Shown here one piece after another: positions 11,837 to 23,245 of a DNA stretch of 64,000 bases. The notes under the pieces are model-generated. The model was not told the origin of the DNA. It worked only from the letters and a program-made list of their open reading frames with translations, and searched no databases. A program made the position numbers and the translations under genes. This stretch comes from Siphonodentalium dalli. Taxonomy: Eukaryota; Mollusca; Scaphopoda; Gadilida; Siphonodentaliidae. Numbering within the stretch: the first letter of the stretch is position 1; every line of letters begins with the position of its first letter. Location of the stretch: NCBI GenBank assembly GCA_032622095.1, contig CP136063.1, forward strand, positions 274,343,426-274,407,425, read 5' to 3'.

Positions 11837-13061
11837 CAGGTCTGGCAAATGTGAGAATACAGCTACAATAGCTGTATTCAGCTAACCTAGCTGTATTCAG
11901 CTATATATTATACTCTCAACCCAGCTGTTTTTCGATAATAAACTAGAAGCGCTAATTTGCGCATCAAAATTAGGCTACCCTATTCTCCGGCCACCCTCAA
12001 CCAAATCAAAATCGTCGCTTGTGTTCTGACAAAGTGTTGCCTTTTGTCGGCACGGCGATGGTGATTATGTGTGAAAACTTACTACGGCGGTCGATCATAA
12101 CGGTTAATAACTCTCTTATGCAATGCGGAATACCTTGAAAAATACATTAAATACAATATTTATCACCGAAGATGGAACATCTTAATCATTCCCGGAAGTA
12201 TCAATATGATGCTGCTAAAACGCAGTTTGGTTGGTGCGTTAAAACAGGTAAAAGGGGGAACATCTCTAGCCAGAGTTTAACCGAGCGAGTTCCACTCACT
12301 GCTTGAGCTGATTCTCTCCAAAAATACGGAAACGCATACTTGTATGTCGTATCGCGAAAATACAAATACCAATGTTATGTTTAGTAAGTTTTCACACATT
12401 ATATATTTTCCCGCCAAAACAGATTGAATAGTTCTGACTCGCTGACGACCAGGACTTCATGTTTGAAATACTTCAGAAATTATATAAGTCGCATTTTCAT
12501 TTCAGTTGTCCCTATGTTGTGCCATACATTTGCAATATGCCGCACAATATATGTATATACAGTTATGAATAGTTACCAGTATCGTTCACAAACCGCTATT
12601 GGTATGTAATTCTAAATGCTTGATATAGCCTATTATAGGTACACCATTCTAACGGCGTAACGCCCCTACCGGTTTAGCATCGGGAAGAAGTAAACGAGTG
12701 TTTGGGATGAATTTGATCTTTATTTTATAAGTTAGTTAATGAATGCATTTGCAGAAAATAGTCCCCAGAATATTTACTGACATCGACCACCGTAGTAAGT
12801 TTTCACACAAAATCAGAATTGCCGTGTCGACAAAAGGCAACACTTTGTCAGAACATAAGCGACGATTTTGATTTGGTTGAGGGTGACCGGAGAATATGGT
12901 AGCCTAATTTTAATGCGCAAATTAGCGCTTCTAGTTTATTATCGAAAAACAGCCGGTTTGAGTAAATTGAGAGTATAATATATAGCTGAATACAGCTAGG
13001 TTAGCTGAATACAGCTACATGTATTGTACTAGTAGCTGTATTCTCACATTTGCCAGACCTG
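11837..13061. mobile_element. 1.2-kb DNA element with ~260-bp inverted ends
   Basis: The left arm (11837-12095) starts CAGGTCTGGCAAATGTGAGA. The right arm (12782-13061) ends with the reverse complement, TCTCACATTTGCCAGACCTG. Arms stay alignable for about 260 bp, including GCGCTAATTTGCGCAT, GTGTTGCCTTTTGTCG and GTGTGAAAACTTACTACG blocks. Just inside each end the near-palindromic motif AGCTGAATACAGCT occurs two to three times, a subterminal cluster suggestive of transposase binding. The 690-bp centre has no recognised coding sequence. CAG...CTG ends and subterminal repeats would fit hAT, but the flanking 8-mers (ATAGTAAA / ATAAATAC) do not form a clear duplication, so the superfamily is open. 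Confidence 0.8.
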
Positions 13062-13610
13062 ATAAATACTCACTTTGTGATTATCTTGTTTCAAGTTCGA
13101 TCTGCATCTGTATGTCTGTCGGTGTAGGAGGCTAGGAGCCTTGATTTGACTGTAGGTTCACCGTTGGACGACTTACGCTGTTAATGTTGTTGTTGATGTT
13201 AAATCATATGCGCTGGCCGTGTCCTCCAGGTGGTTCCATTCAAATTTCAATGATTGTTTTGACAAACTCAAACTCAAAGAATGGGTTTTTATACTGTTTG
13301 TTTCATAGGAAAGCTTCAACTAGTTATAAGAGGACGAAAGTCTTGTAAATCTTCTTAGATCTATCTTCTATTCAGGTTGAAATGAAACTCAGTGAAATTT
13401 GCGCGCGTCAATTAGAGTTTGTTATCGGCAGGACACCTGATTCTCAAAGAACACAGAATCTTGAGTGACAGCAAAATAACAAATTTGGCAAAATGTATTA
13501 TCCCGACACGAAGTATGACCTTTACCTTTATGTGCAGAGCCAATCAGAGCTCGTCCATAGCACATGTGCGGACCGGGGCCCATGCTTAAGCCATTCTATT
13601 TTTAGATACT
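13062..13610. other. Unassigned spacer
   Basis: No repeats or coding signals that I can support. Confidence 0.4.
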
Positions 13611-13684
13611 GACTTATCTGGCAACGTACTTATTAAGCAGAACACCGGTTTTCTGCTTAATAAGTACGTCCTGCCAGATAAGTC
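13611..13684. repeat. Near-perfect 74-bp hairpin
   Basis: The left arm GACTTATCTGGCAACGTACT... (13611-13642) and right arm ...GTCCTGCCAGATAAGTC (13651-13684) pair over 32 bp with only a 2-nt bulge, around an 8-nt loop CACCGGTT. A foldback miniature element is the simplest reading. A hairpin RNA precursor cannot be excluded from sequence alone. Confidence 0.85.
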
Positions 13685-15654
13685 AATATTTCTAATAATA
13701 GTAACGTGGATGTATAGCCCCGCCCTCGGAGAAATGTCGCTGCAATTACGACATGGTCGTTTGGCGTTGCCTAGTCAATAAATGTGTAGTGTATGACGTA
13801 TTACGCACACGATATCGAAAAAATGCTTCCGTGATCATATTTTTTAAACGTTTTTACGCGAATAAAGGTTTAAAATCAACTCCCCGGGCAAATTTCTTCG
13901 TATTGGGGACAGGGAATGTGTTTATACATATGGCATCGCTGTTGATAAGAATAAATTCACATTTATGCAGTGACTAGACCTACCCTAACTTATGATGTCG
14001 ATTAATAAATATGGCCCATCGATTGCTAATTATGGCAAAATAATTAAATGCTTCTGAGAATTTAGCATTGAATGAGAAAACAAAGGTTATTACAACCGCC
14101 CCCCCCCCCCCACGCACACAACTGTTGATAACTACTGTATTTTTGGCTATATTGCTTTCTTTGAATGGTCGTATAGGCTATAAGCTATATTATCACGATA
14201 ACCCCTTCGGTGGCTACATGCATCGACACAGTGAATGTGCATTGATACACGGGAAGAATCAACCCAAGTTTTGAATACGTTACTAAAATGCTTTAACAAA
14301 TTCGTAACAATGGATTGGTCAAGTACGCTTGTATTAAAGATCCTCCAGGGTTTGATACCGCGCGCTCTGTAGTCTATTTTACTACAATCCACGGTCAGAC
14401 CACGGAAACATGCGAATTTAACTAAATCAACCACAACATAATCACAAACTTTGAGTTGGTGGTTATATACTGATGCTGCTCGTAGTTATAGATGAGAGTA
14501 CACATTATATCAATATATAGTGTACTATATTTGCATTCTTGGCAGCTATAGTGTAAACCATCGATCGAATCTCCAATAAAGAGCAACCGAGGCGACATCG
14601 TGCGGGAAAAAAAGTCACTCAAACCATGTTCGGTAGCATGCCTCCACCTATATAGGTATGGATCCCATGCAAAATATCCCCTATACATTTCGTTAACTCC
14701 GTGTTTGTGTGACTGTCTGCTGTGGCAGGTGGTTAAGCGTGCCTGTATATAGGCCTTCGCATCCACAAATCCCAGTCTATATTATAGGCTGTATATATAT
14801 ATATACTGTATCGGAGAAATAGTGGCACGGACTCATTATAGGAATTGATAAGTTGTATATACATCGTTGGGTGGATAAACTATATACATGTACGTATATG
14901 TCTGAGCTAGGGATGAACCATTTATATCAGAATCGCGATAAAGGTTATACGGTGAGCAAACTTATATTTAAAACATATTTAGGCCCTACATGAACGTGTC
15001 TAGAATGTTTCCGTTTTGGTGCAAAACTTGGAATTTCTAAATGCACCACCTTTGATCGAACCAAAATAATTCTCAAAATTGAAGAAAGTCTATATAATTG
15101 CACCATGCTATGGCCACATATTGGAAATTTATAATCGCTAACTGCACACAAACCTATTAGTGTATTGGACTTCAAAGTTCAAACTGTTGAATTTGTTTTC
15201 CCAAAGTGGGAAGGGGAGACACCACGACCCCGTCCCGTGTCAACGCGTCCGTGCATATATATAACTGATATCGTCAATGTTACTGCATTTTCTCCCCCGC
15301 CGCATGCAGCACAAGTTACATGGGGAGGGGGGGGGGCTCTGTGCTAAATTAATTACTGTATGTTCAACTCAATTGCAGAACATTCTGCAAATAAAATATT
15401 GTTTGTATGAATTTATGCGTGGGAAAACGAAATACCATTTACGAAAGTAAGTTCTATATGCATTTCTACCCCCCCCCCATTTCCACAGAAGAATGCCCAT
15501 TGCATCAATTTCGAGTAGTGGTTTGGACGACCCAAGTTCGTCAGTTCTATGTTCTTGTTGTTTTACCAAGAACTCAACGAACCAACAATCGAGTATTCAA
15601 TAAAAGAGAATTAAGTGAGAGTTTACACACTGTCGAATTATATATATCGATGGT
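13685..15654. other. Unassigned spacer with poly-C/poly-G tracts
   Basis: Holds homopolymer runs C13 (14099-14111), G10 (15327-15336) and C10 (15469-15478). Frames of up to 114 codons (14422-14766 -) show no domain that I recognise. No transposon ends found. Confidence 0.4.
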
Positions 15655-16300
15655 GTCAGACAGATTTTCCGAAGACCTATTACTACGAAGGCCCACAACT
15701 CCGAAGACCCGATTCTCCGACGGCCCATAACTCCGAAGATCCGATTCTCCGACGGCCCATAACTCCGAAGATCCGATTCTCCGACGGCCCATAACTCCGA
15801 AGATCCGATTCTCCGAAAGCCCATAACTCCGAAGGGCCGATTTTCCGAAGACCTATAACTCCGAAGACCTATAACTCCGAAGGGCCGATTCTCCGAAGAT
15901 CTATAACTCCGAAGGCCCGATTCTCCGACGGCCCATAACTCCGAAGGTCCGATTCTCCGAAGATTTGGATTTATCGGGGTATTATCGTTTACTAAATAGT
16001 GTACAGTCCAGTGGCTAAGCCAAGGGGTCCCAAAATTCCTACTGCCCCCATTAAACCTCTACTTGCTATTTCAGACAATGTGGGCCCCTACCAAAACATG
16101 TCCAATGTCACGTAAACGCCCGGAAATCGTTCATGGGGCATCAAAATATTCAAACTTTTCCTACTGCCCCCACCTAAATGGCAATCCTGGTCCGCCACTG
16201 ACTATACACCAGATACTATAACGTTACGTTGGCCCATGAGATGCCAGAGTAAAATGTACAGGGGTGAACGGGGAAGAACTTGTCCTTTTTCATATATAAA
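15655..16300 (-). mobile_element. Half copy of the foldback element
   Basis: Reverse complement of 10390-10975. The alternating 16-bp array occupies 15661-15963, then comes the shared segment ACTAAATAGTGTACAGTCCA, then about 280 bp of the G-rich centre (inverted) ending near CATATATA at 16300. The left arm and the minisatellite are absent. Homology stops where the next modular repeat begins. The 107-codon frame ending here is repeat translation. Confidence 0.85.
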
Positions 16301-16725
16301 GACACCTATATATCTAAATTTCAATCAAATAGGATGATGTTTGTTAAATTATCGCGCTAACGAGCTGAAATTTTGTGAAAAAAATGACTAATTAAGGGCC
16401 ATAACACTATAAAATTTTATCGGACCTGGCCGGTTTTCGAACTCGTCCGAGATATTCTTGGGAGACACCTATATCCCAAATTTAAATCGAATCAGATAAC
16501 GTTTGTTGAAGTTGTTGCGCTAACGAGCCTAAAATCAGTGAAAAATGGCAAAGGGCCATAACTCTGTAATAAATGTGCGGACGAACCCGATTTTTTGTCT
16601 GCAGCTTACGTGCATGGATATGTACTCACACATTTGTTTTTAATCCGTCAATAAACGGTTGAGTTATAAGCAAAACACGCCGAAAGCCCGTCCGCCCACC
16701 GTCCCTCATCAAACTAATATGAACA
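16301..16725 (+). repeat. Modular repeat, 2-3 units of ~145 bp
   Basis: Units begin near 16305 and 16470 with 'acacctatatcccaaattt', then 'gataacgtttgttgaa', 'cgcgctaacgagc', 'gggccataactc', and 'ccgg/ttttcgaactcg'. The array ends with a gttgagttataag block and a cgtccgcccaccgtcc tract, the equivalent (other strand) of the GGAC tract that closes other arrays. Confidence 0.65.
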
Positions 16726-16794
16726 TAAGCTAGCTTAATTAACGAACCAAAGCTGAACAACATGGGTGCCCGTTTGGTGGGGTTGGGCGATTAA

Positions 16795-17247
16795 AGGTAC
16801 TCAACCCGATAAAACTCCTCTCAATTACTATTTCAATGGCTTCGGGGGTCAAAAATATTTGATTCGAGTCGAGGAAGTCACCCATCAAAGCTCAGATTTG
16901 TTAGATATCGATTTTAGAAATCTATTATTTTTCATTATCGGGAATACTATCTGGCCCAGAACTCAGTAAAAATTGCGTTAAAATTACCACTTGATTTTAG
17001 AGTTATCCATCCTTGTCTGTTTGAATAGATTTTGAGTACACATCCAGAGCAGATTACGGCAGTTATAAGTACTCATCTCGAGAATAATAACAAATTTCAA
17101 AAATCAATATCTAATAACTCTGAGCTTTGTTTGATGGGTTCCTCGACTCAAATATTTGCCAGAGCAATAGTAATATAGGACCCTCTGATCGGATTGTTGT
17201 TGTTGGAATCTGTTGAGATGGGGACCCTCTTTACGGGTTGAGTACCT
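16795..17247. mobile_element. TTAA-flanked miniature element (Kolobok/piggyBac-like)
   Basis: Ends AGGTACTCAACCCG and CGGGTTGAGTACCT form a perfect 14-bp terminal inverted repeat flanked by TTAA at 16791-16794 and 17248-17251. The inverted similarity continues far inward (GAGTCGAGGAA...CATCAAAGCTCAGA against its complement at about 17125-17155), so the 453-bp element is close to one long foldback. TTAA targets are used by piggyBac and Kolobok elements. The AGG start fits Kolobok-type ends better, but that is inference. The 67-codon frame at 16766-16969 crosses the left end and is not a gene. Confidence 0.85.
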
Positions 17248-17684
17248 TTAACTATTTATGTGGTCATTCAACCAGTAAAACTGCTGTTGTGACATGGCAT
17301 AGCGGCTGAAATGACGATAAACCATTATCAACCGACCAACATGGATATTCCTGTGGCTTCAATCTCACATGATTGAATCATTTTACAACTGCTACCTCAA
17401 TTTCATAAAGTTAGAAATATTTTAAATGTGGCCATTTGTTGGTCTAGTTATACAACAGATTTTCCACTGAATACCAAAGTTAGGTGGGGCAAAACCAGAA
17501 CCCCTCCCACCAATTATGTGGTTCTAAACTCAGCTCATAAATCACCATCTACCGGTACATGTACATCTATCAGGACTATGAGTTCGAACTCCGTAAAATA
17601 ACAGAAGCTGAGAAACTGGTGTGAATTAAACTGTGACGGGGTCTCAAGCATATCTACCCCTGCACATCAGAAAAATGCCATTAA

Positions 17685-17946
17685 CCTTATCATGACTGGA
17701 GCTCAATGAATTTTTGCGAAAAACTTGGTCCAATGCACACTTATATATGGGAGTCTCCCATTGGGAGCCTCGCATATATAAGAAAAGACATTGGCCAAAC
17801 AACATTTGCCTTAACATTTAAACCAGTGCACTTTTATATGCGAGGCTCACCATGAGAGACATGCATATATTTGTACATGTATACATCTGCATGTATACGA
17901 GTGTGCACAGGCACATTATATTTAATGCTGCACCAGTATGAAAGGG
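17685..17946. mobile_element. piggyBac-like MITE, copy 1
   Basis: TTAA (17681-17684), then CCTTATCATGACTGGAGC, and at the right CACCAGTATGAAAGGG followed by TTAA (17947-17950). It contains the inverted pair GAGTCTCCCATTGGGAGCCTC and two GCCTCGCATATATAAG / CTTTTATATGCGAGGC blocks, giving strong internal fold. Same family as 22173-22350 and 54922-55155. The CCCTTT start next to TTAA matches the usual piggyBac CCC terminus. Confidence 0.85.
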
Positions 17947-17950
17947 TTAA

Positions 17951-18539
17951 ATGGCAAAAGTAGCTTGAGGGTGGATGTGATCCATCATATCGCAGGTCAA
18001 TTCAACCAGTCCCACACAATTTCATGTTCAAGTTCTTGTGTACTAATTTATAGCACAAACTCATTGCCAGTTGATAGAAATACATGATTTTCAATTTTGT
18101 CAATAATTCATAATTTCACTCACCTTGCAGTGTGTAGACTATAGTGACTATTGTTGTTATATATTCTGTCATATTTTCACAATAAAAGGTAAACTACCAC
18201 CAGGAATGAAAAGAAATTGCAATTCAATATTCATAATTCTCATTTGCAGTAGCAGTAATTGAAATACATACAACTGTTAAGATATCACTTTAGGCAAATG
18301 CTTTAGAATTTCTACAGCAAGTCAGGAGCTTTTACAAGAATCAAAGTGTTGAAAATGAGTTAATGAAAATCATGAATAATGTAAACATGATTTTACATGT
18401 ACTCTTGTCGGATCAAAATATTTCTGTCATTTGTTCAGTATAATCGCGGCATGATTGAGATTTCTTGTACTATAGTGGAATATAAGACAGGGAACACTCA
18501 AGGTTGGGTGTATTTACTATTTAGAGCGAAAATAAAGTA
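17951..18539. other. Unassigned spacer
   Basis: No gene visible. A short block 'actaatttatagcacaaactca' at about 18044 recurs at 27031, so part of this is a dispersed repeat. Confidence 0.4.
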
Positions 18540-18960
18540 ATGGGGAACATCTCTCAGTCTAATACAAGGTCATAACTCTGGCAAAGGGCTATAACTCCGA
18601 AAAGAGTGCAGACAAAACTTGCCCTGTGAAGGACGGGGTCAAACGAAGGTCTCCACATATACACTGTACCTCCGAACCATCTGAATCCTCAATCACAAAT
18701 TTCCAAGTCAAGGAAGGGTTGTAACTGGCAAATATGAAACTGGTATTTGGGGATCCTTTCCACCAACCTATGCTAAACGTACAAGAACACCCTATAATTA
18801 ACACCCCGATTTACAAGCTTAAATATTCTTTCAGACACAAATTTCTAACTCAAACAAGGGCCGTAACTCTGGTAAACATTAGAGGTGTGACTGTCCCAAT
18901 GGGACTAAGGATACCCCCTTTTTTAAAACACTAAGATGGTTCACATGTCAGTAAACATTT
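18540..18960 (+). repeat. Modular repeat fragments
   Basis: Contains 'aaggtcataactctgg', 'gggctataactcc', 'agacaaaacttgcc' and 'gggccgtaactctggtaa' blocks in ~140-160 bp spacing, the same family as 20330-20945. No terminal hairpin. Confidence 0.5.
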
Positions 18961-19034
18961 AGTTAAAATAATAAAATAACAGATTCCCATTGCAGGTACA
19001 AAACCCTAACCCCAATCATAAAACCTATTGAGCA

Positions 19035-19100
19035 AATGAGAGGCCGATCATGATCGGCAGATGTTAACCCATTCCTTCGCGATAGTAAATTACTATGATT
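19035..19100 (+). repeat. Dispersed repeat, copy 1
   Basis: 'gagaggccgatcatgatcgg', 'cagatgttaacccatt', 'ttcgcgatagtaaatta' is matched by 30778-30860. The rest of 18961-19800 has no supported feature. Confidence 0.6.
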
Positions 19101-19799
19101 GGAAACATAAAGGAGAGTTTTGATGTTGAATTATAGAGCATACTGTTACGTATTATTATAGACCATACATGTACATAACTCAACTTATTGGAATTTATGG
19201 GTCACTCGCATTTACATGTACCGTATGTAAGATAATGCACTGGAACAGGATCTGTAATGTGCTGCACCACCACAGCCTTGGGTTAAATGTGAAAAGGTGA
19301 CCATGGAATAATTACTTGGTCTGCTTGGTCAAGAGATTGCAATTTAAGTTTACAATGACAATGTATCACATTCTACCAACACCAGCCATCAAGATAAGAT
19401 ACCATACTGCTGACCCATTGGTATGAATTATTTATACACCACAGCGGTCAACAAATCACAGGCATCGTTTATGCTGAAGACTGGTATCACTATTAAACCA
19501 ATAACATTTACATTTTTTGTATAATAACATCAGACCATCTGTAGAGTGATGATCTAGTCTACTTTTAACAGCATGTGATCTGAATTGTTGAAACTGTTTT
19601 TTTAAATTAGATACAATAACTTTCTTTATCTGCACATTAGCATAAGAGACATCTGAAAATCATATAGCCGTATTGTATTAATAGCTACAGTAGTCCAAAG
19701 GAATTGGTGAATTGGGTTTAATGTCGCTCAAAACAAATTTACCAGTACACAACACAATACATGTACGGGTATTTTCTACCGATTAAAAAAAAATTTGAT

Positions 19800-20329
19800 G
19801 TGCTGACTCGGGTACCCTTGGCAGAGTTGTAATGGTGTTAGTTTTTCATATTTTGTTAATTTTGGAATTTTTTTTTTTTTTTAATTATTTAAACAAAAAA
19901 GTTTGTTTTTTTATTCATTTATTGATATTGTGGTTTTTTTGGATAAATTGAGCAAGGAATTCAATCTAAAAAAATTTTTTTTGTTTTTTAATATAGAGTG
20001 AATATTTTTTAGAAAAAGGGCCATAACTCAGTTAAAAATAGATCTGTCTTTTGGGCTCAGACATTCATATGTAAAATTCCGATCAGATAGAAAATGTTTG
20101 AGTTATAGCACCATGCATAAATGTCCATGGACACACAGACAGACGACGAGTGGTCACTATCTTTATCATACTGTCAACACCATGACAAATTTCATAATGA
20201 TCTGACCAAAGGTACAACCTGTAGCCCGTGCTAAAGGAAATTGTTGACGAGTCACACACCCTCACACACACGGACGACGGATACCAAGCCATGGCAATAG
20301 CTCAAACTTTACAAAGTAAAGTTGAGCTA
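19800..20329 (+). mobile_element. Composite pearl/DINE-like modular element
   Basis: Begins with a 'gactcgggtacccttggcag...gtaatggtgtta' head (also at 40315 and 63490), followed by a T-rich stretch and a 'taaattgagcaaggaattc' block. One core unit of the 31.4-kb type follows, with a cacagacagacgacgagtgg tract (about 20130-20150). It then changes to the 3' part of family A: 'atgacaaatttcataatgat', 'cctgtagcccgtgctaaagg', a CACACGGACGACGG tract and the terminal hairpin TAGCTCAAACTTTAC / GTAAAGTTGAGCTA (20298-20329). The order core, microsatellite, hairpin matches bivalve pearl and Helentron-associated elements. The joining of two families looks like recombination or nested insertion. Confidence 0.7.
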
Positions 20330-20945
20330 AAAATGTAGGACAAAATTATACATTTTGCAAAGATTTTCTAAGTCGAAAAATGGGGATGTAACTCCACCAA
20401 AAAAAGTCTGACAGATGTCATAATCGCAGATCCCCATGTTGTGGATGTCTGTGCCAACTTCCATGGAAAATGATCAGAAAACAGCTGAGAAAAACTCCAG
20501 ACAAATTTATGTCCACAGACAAGCTGATTGGAGTATAAACCCCCTTCTCCACAACCGCGTTGCAGGGGGTATTATTAATGGACAAAACATTTTCCCCCAA
20601 CACTACGACATAAGACAACAAAATCCAATAATAAAGACATCCACAGCCAGAGGTCAGAGTAGATTTTATATACCGGTAGCATTCTCTATCAATACATGTT
20701 TTTTCATTGTAAATTGCTTTGCAGAAATTGAAAAACGCATCACAAATTGCAAATCCAGTTACACTGATATACAGTATGTTTGTTATGGACGCTACACAAG
20801 TCCAGTAAAGGGCCATAACTCTGGGAAAAAGTCTGAACAAAACCTCCATTATGTGGACATCCACAATCCTGATCTACATGCACCAGCATGCCGAAGGACA
20901 CCCAAATTGGAATTCCCATTTTTGAGCTGTGTTGTGAAATGATAG
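20330..20945 (+). repeat. Modular repeat array
   Basis: Units carry 'ggggatgtaactcc / gggccataactctggg', 'aaaagtctgac/gaacaaaac', 'ccccatgttgtggatgtc' or 'ccattatgtggacatcc' and 'ttccatggaaaatgatc' blocks. The pairs of ~150-codon frames on both strands here (20418-20864 and 20436-20942) fall entirely within this array and I treat them as chance. Confidence 0.6.
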
Positions 20946-21599
20946 TTATGGACAGACAGAATGACCCACCGAAAGGAAAGGCAGACTGAGGTACATGTAT
21001 CACTATATACCCCTAATCCTTGGTACGGGTACTTTTACATACTGTATACATGTACACCAATCAGTAAGCCTGGGGGGGCGGGCTTGTGCATGTACATGTA
21101 CGGTATTTACTCATAAAGTTGGTACTGGGCATACTCACAAGGCCCCCTCCCCTTTGCAAACATTCAGTTAGCCTTCAAATGCTGACATACCATCATGTAG
21201 CCGTGTGCATTTGTCTGGAGTTAGACCACTACATGTAGATGTTAGGTTTTATGCAATTTTTCAGGTTAAAATATGTGAATGTTCTCATACCGGGATTGGA
21301 ATATACGGGTAGAACAATGCTTTATGAATATATAGGGGGGGGGTGCAAATGAAAACAATTTTATTTGGTTCAAGCGATATATCACATAGCCAGGGTTTTC
21401 CGCTATACCGGCAGGGGGTTCCCTTGACGGCCCAGTTCCCCTCACCAATTTTTCCCCTCCTGCAATACCCCAGGACATACTGCATGTCTATAAAGTATAC
21501 AGATGTTTAAAACTTCTGAATTTTGTTGGAATACATGTCAATCAGCTGCACATTTTGGTATTTGGCTCACACTATTGTGTATTAGCAATACAGTTCACG
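20946..21599. other. Unassigned spacer
   Basis: tacatgta-type motifs are frequent, and a G9 run lies at 21335-21343. Around 21370-21480 a moderately GC-rich segment ('ggcagggggttcccttgac') yields short frames without recognised products. Confidence 0.35.
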
Positions 21600-21805
21600 G
21601 AGACTGTCGATGGCGCTACCGTTTTACGTGGTGCATTTACTGCATTTCACCGCGGTACTAGCATTCGTTACCGTTGGTAATGCAGTGGTACGCGAACGGT
21701 CCGGTGGTACCTCAGTACCACACGGTAGTGCAAACGCGAATCGGCGGTATCACGCGTTATTACACTGCGGAATTAATGCATGTACGCCGCTGAACTAACG
21801 CATGT
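21600..21805. repeat. CpG-rich degenerate short-repeat patch
   Basis: Built from variants of (a)ccg(c/t)ggtac, gttaccg, cgcgaa and tgcattta, for example 'ccgcggtacta', 'cgttaccgttgg', 'cggtccggtggtacc' and 'taatgcatgtacgccg'. It is far richer in CpG than its AT-rich surroundings and resembles 24990-25330. A 62-codon frame spans it without recognised motifs. Confidence 0.5.
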
Positions 21806-21948
21806 ACACCTCGTTAAAGCAGGTCGCTTACTGTGAGCAGTGCTGTATATATAGATGGAATTTACATTTGACACCACATTTAGAATTGCTATAACTATGT
21901 TTATAAAAAAAATTCGGGTGTCTAAAACTTAGCCGCTGGTGCCTGGTG

Positions 21949-22110
21949 CAGGGAAGGATCCAGGGCTCTTTTGATACCTGTTACAGGTTTGGGCGCCCAA
22001 ACTCGGGTGGCCTAAATGTCCCCAAATTGCAAGTGGATAGTTTTATTAAAGCTGAATTTTCTATATTTTGAAGGAAATCTTCTATATAATTCAACAACAT
22101 GCAATGCATC
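21949..22110 (+). repeat. Dispersed repeat (copy also at 55.5 kb)
   Basis: 'ccagggctcttttgatacct gttacaggtttgggcgccca' then 'cccaaattgcaagtggatag' is matched with substitutions by 55535-55670 in the same orientation. Confidence 0.7.
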
Positions 22111-22172
22111 AATATACAGTTTATATAGAGCCTTTATTTGCTTAATCAAGTGTCCAGTGAGAACTATTTTAA

Positions 22173-22350
22173 CCCTTTCATGACTGGGGCTTCTTGAAAT
22201 TTTGCAAAAATCCTGTGCCAATGCATTCTCTTATATAAATGAGAGTCTCCCATCTAAGGAGCCTCGCATATATAAGATAATACATTGGCCTTTATCTTGA
22301 CCTTGTAAGCCAGTGGATTTTCTTATGCGGGATCTTTAATGCTGCACCTA
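22173..22350 (+). mobile_element. piggyBac-like MITE, copy 2 (right end lost)
   Basis: TTAA at 22169-22172 then CCCTTTCATGACTGGGGC. Inside are tcctgtgccaatgcattct, gagtctcccat and gagcctcgcatatataag as in copies 1 and 3. The right end reaches 'tttaatgctgcacc' and then diverges instead of giving ATGAAAGGG-TTAA, so this copy is truncated or eroded. Confidence 0.75.
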
Positions 22351-22429
22351 AGGGATGGGGGTGACCCCCTCCCGTACCTACCCCCATCTCGGGCCTACGG
22401 CCATCGGGATATGCCGAAAAAATCCCTGG

Positions 22430-23245
22430 ATCCATCCCTGGCCTGGTGGCCATGTTTTTTGGTCGAGCGACCCTAAAATGACTCATTCCCATCTATGACA
22501 TGTCAATGTCAACAGCCATGACAAATTCCATAATGATGTGACCAAAGGTACGACCTGTAGCCTGTGCCAAAGACTTGTTCCCATTTACATGTCAATATTA
22601 ACATCCATGACAAATTTTATGATGATCAGATGAATAGTACGATCTGTACTAGTAGTCAGCACCAATGGATTGAATTTTGAAATCCAAGATGGCCGCCAGT
22701 GGCCATGTTTTTTGGCCGAATGACCGAAAATGACCCGTTCCCATCTACATGTACAATTTGTACATGTCAATAGCCATGACAAATCTCATACTTGTAATGA
22801 TCTGACTAAAGGTATTATGACCTGTAGCCTATGCCAATGGATTTAGTCATGCAAAGAGTAAAATCCAAGATGTCTGCTGATGGCCATAACCCGAAAAGGA
22901 CTTGTTCCTAGCCACATGTCAATATGAACATCGACAAACTTCATGATGATCCGGCAGACGAACAGTACGAGCTGCAGACCGCACCAATGGATTTAATTTT
23001 TAAATTCAAGATGGCCACCAGCGGCCATGTTTTTCGGGAGATTGACACCAAAATGACTCGTTCCCATCTGCAGGTCATTGTTAACATCCACGACAAATTT
23101 CATGAAGATCCGACCAAAGCTACGATCTGTAGCCTGCGCCAAAGGACTTAGTCATGCAAAGAGTAAAATTCAAAATGGCTGCTGACGGCCATGTTTTTTG
23201 GTCGAACAACCCTAAAATGACTCGTTCCCACAGGGATGGATCCAG
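22430..23245 (+). repeat. Family A core-repeat array (~150-165 bp units)
   Basis: Five diverged units. Each has 'aagatggc(c/t)gcc...ggccatgttttt', 'ccgaatgacc...aaaatgactcgttccca', 'tctacatgtcaat', 'acatccatgacaaatttcat', 'gatgatccgac' and 'gacctgtagcc...gccaa'. No microsatellite tract or hairpin closes it, so it lacks a 3' end. The head may be lost to the GC-rich segment at 22350-22430. Confidence 0.8.

Noticed and set aside
14422-14766. 114-codon minus-strand frame as a gene
   Set aside because: No recognised domain, no splice partners and AT-rich, low-complexity ends; could be chance.
20418-20942. Two 148-168-codon frames on opposite strands
   Set aside because: Both lie wholly in a modular repeat array whose other copies do not keep the frames.
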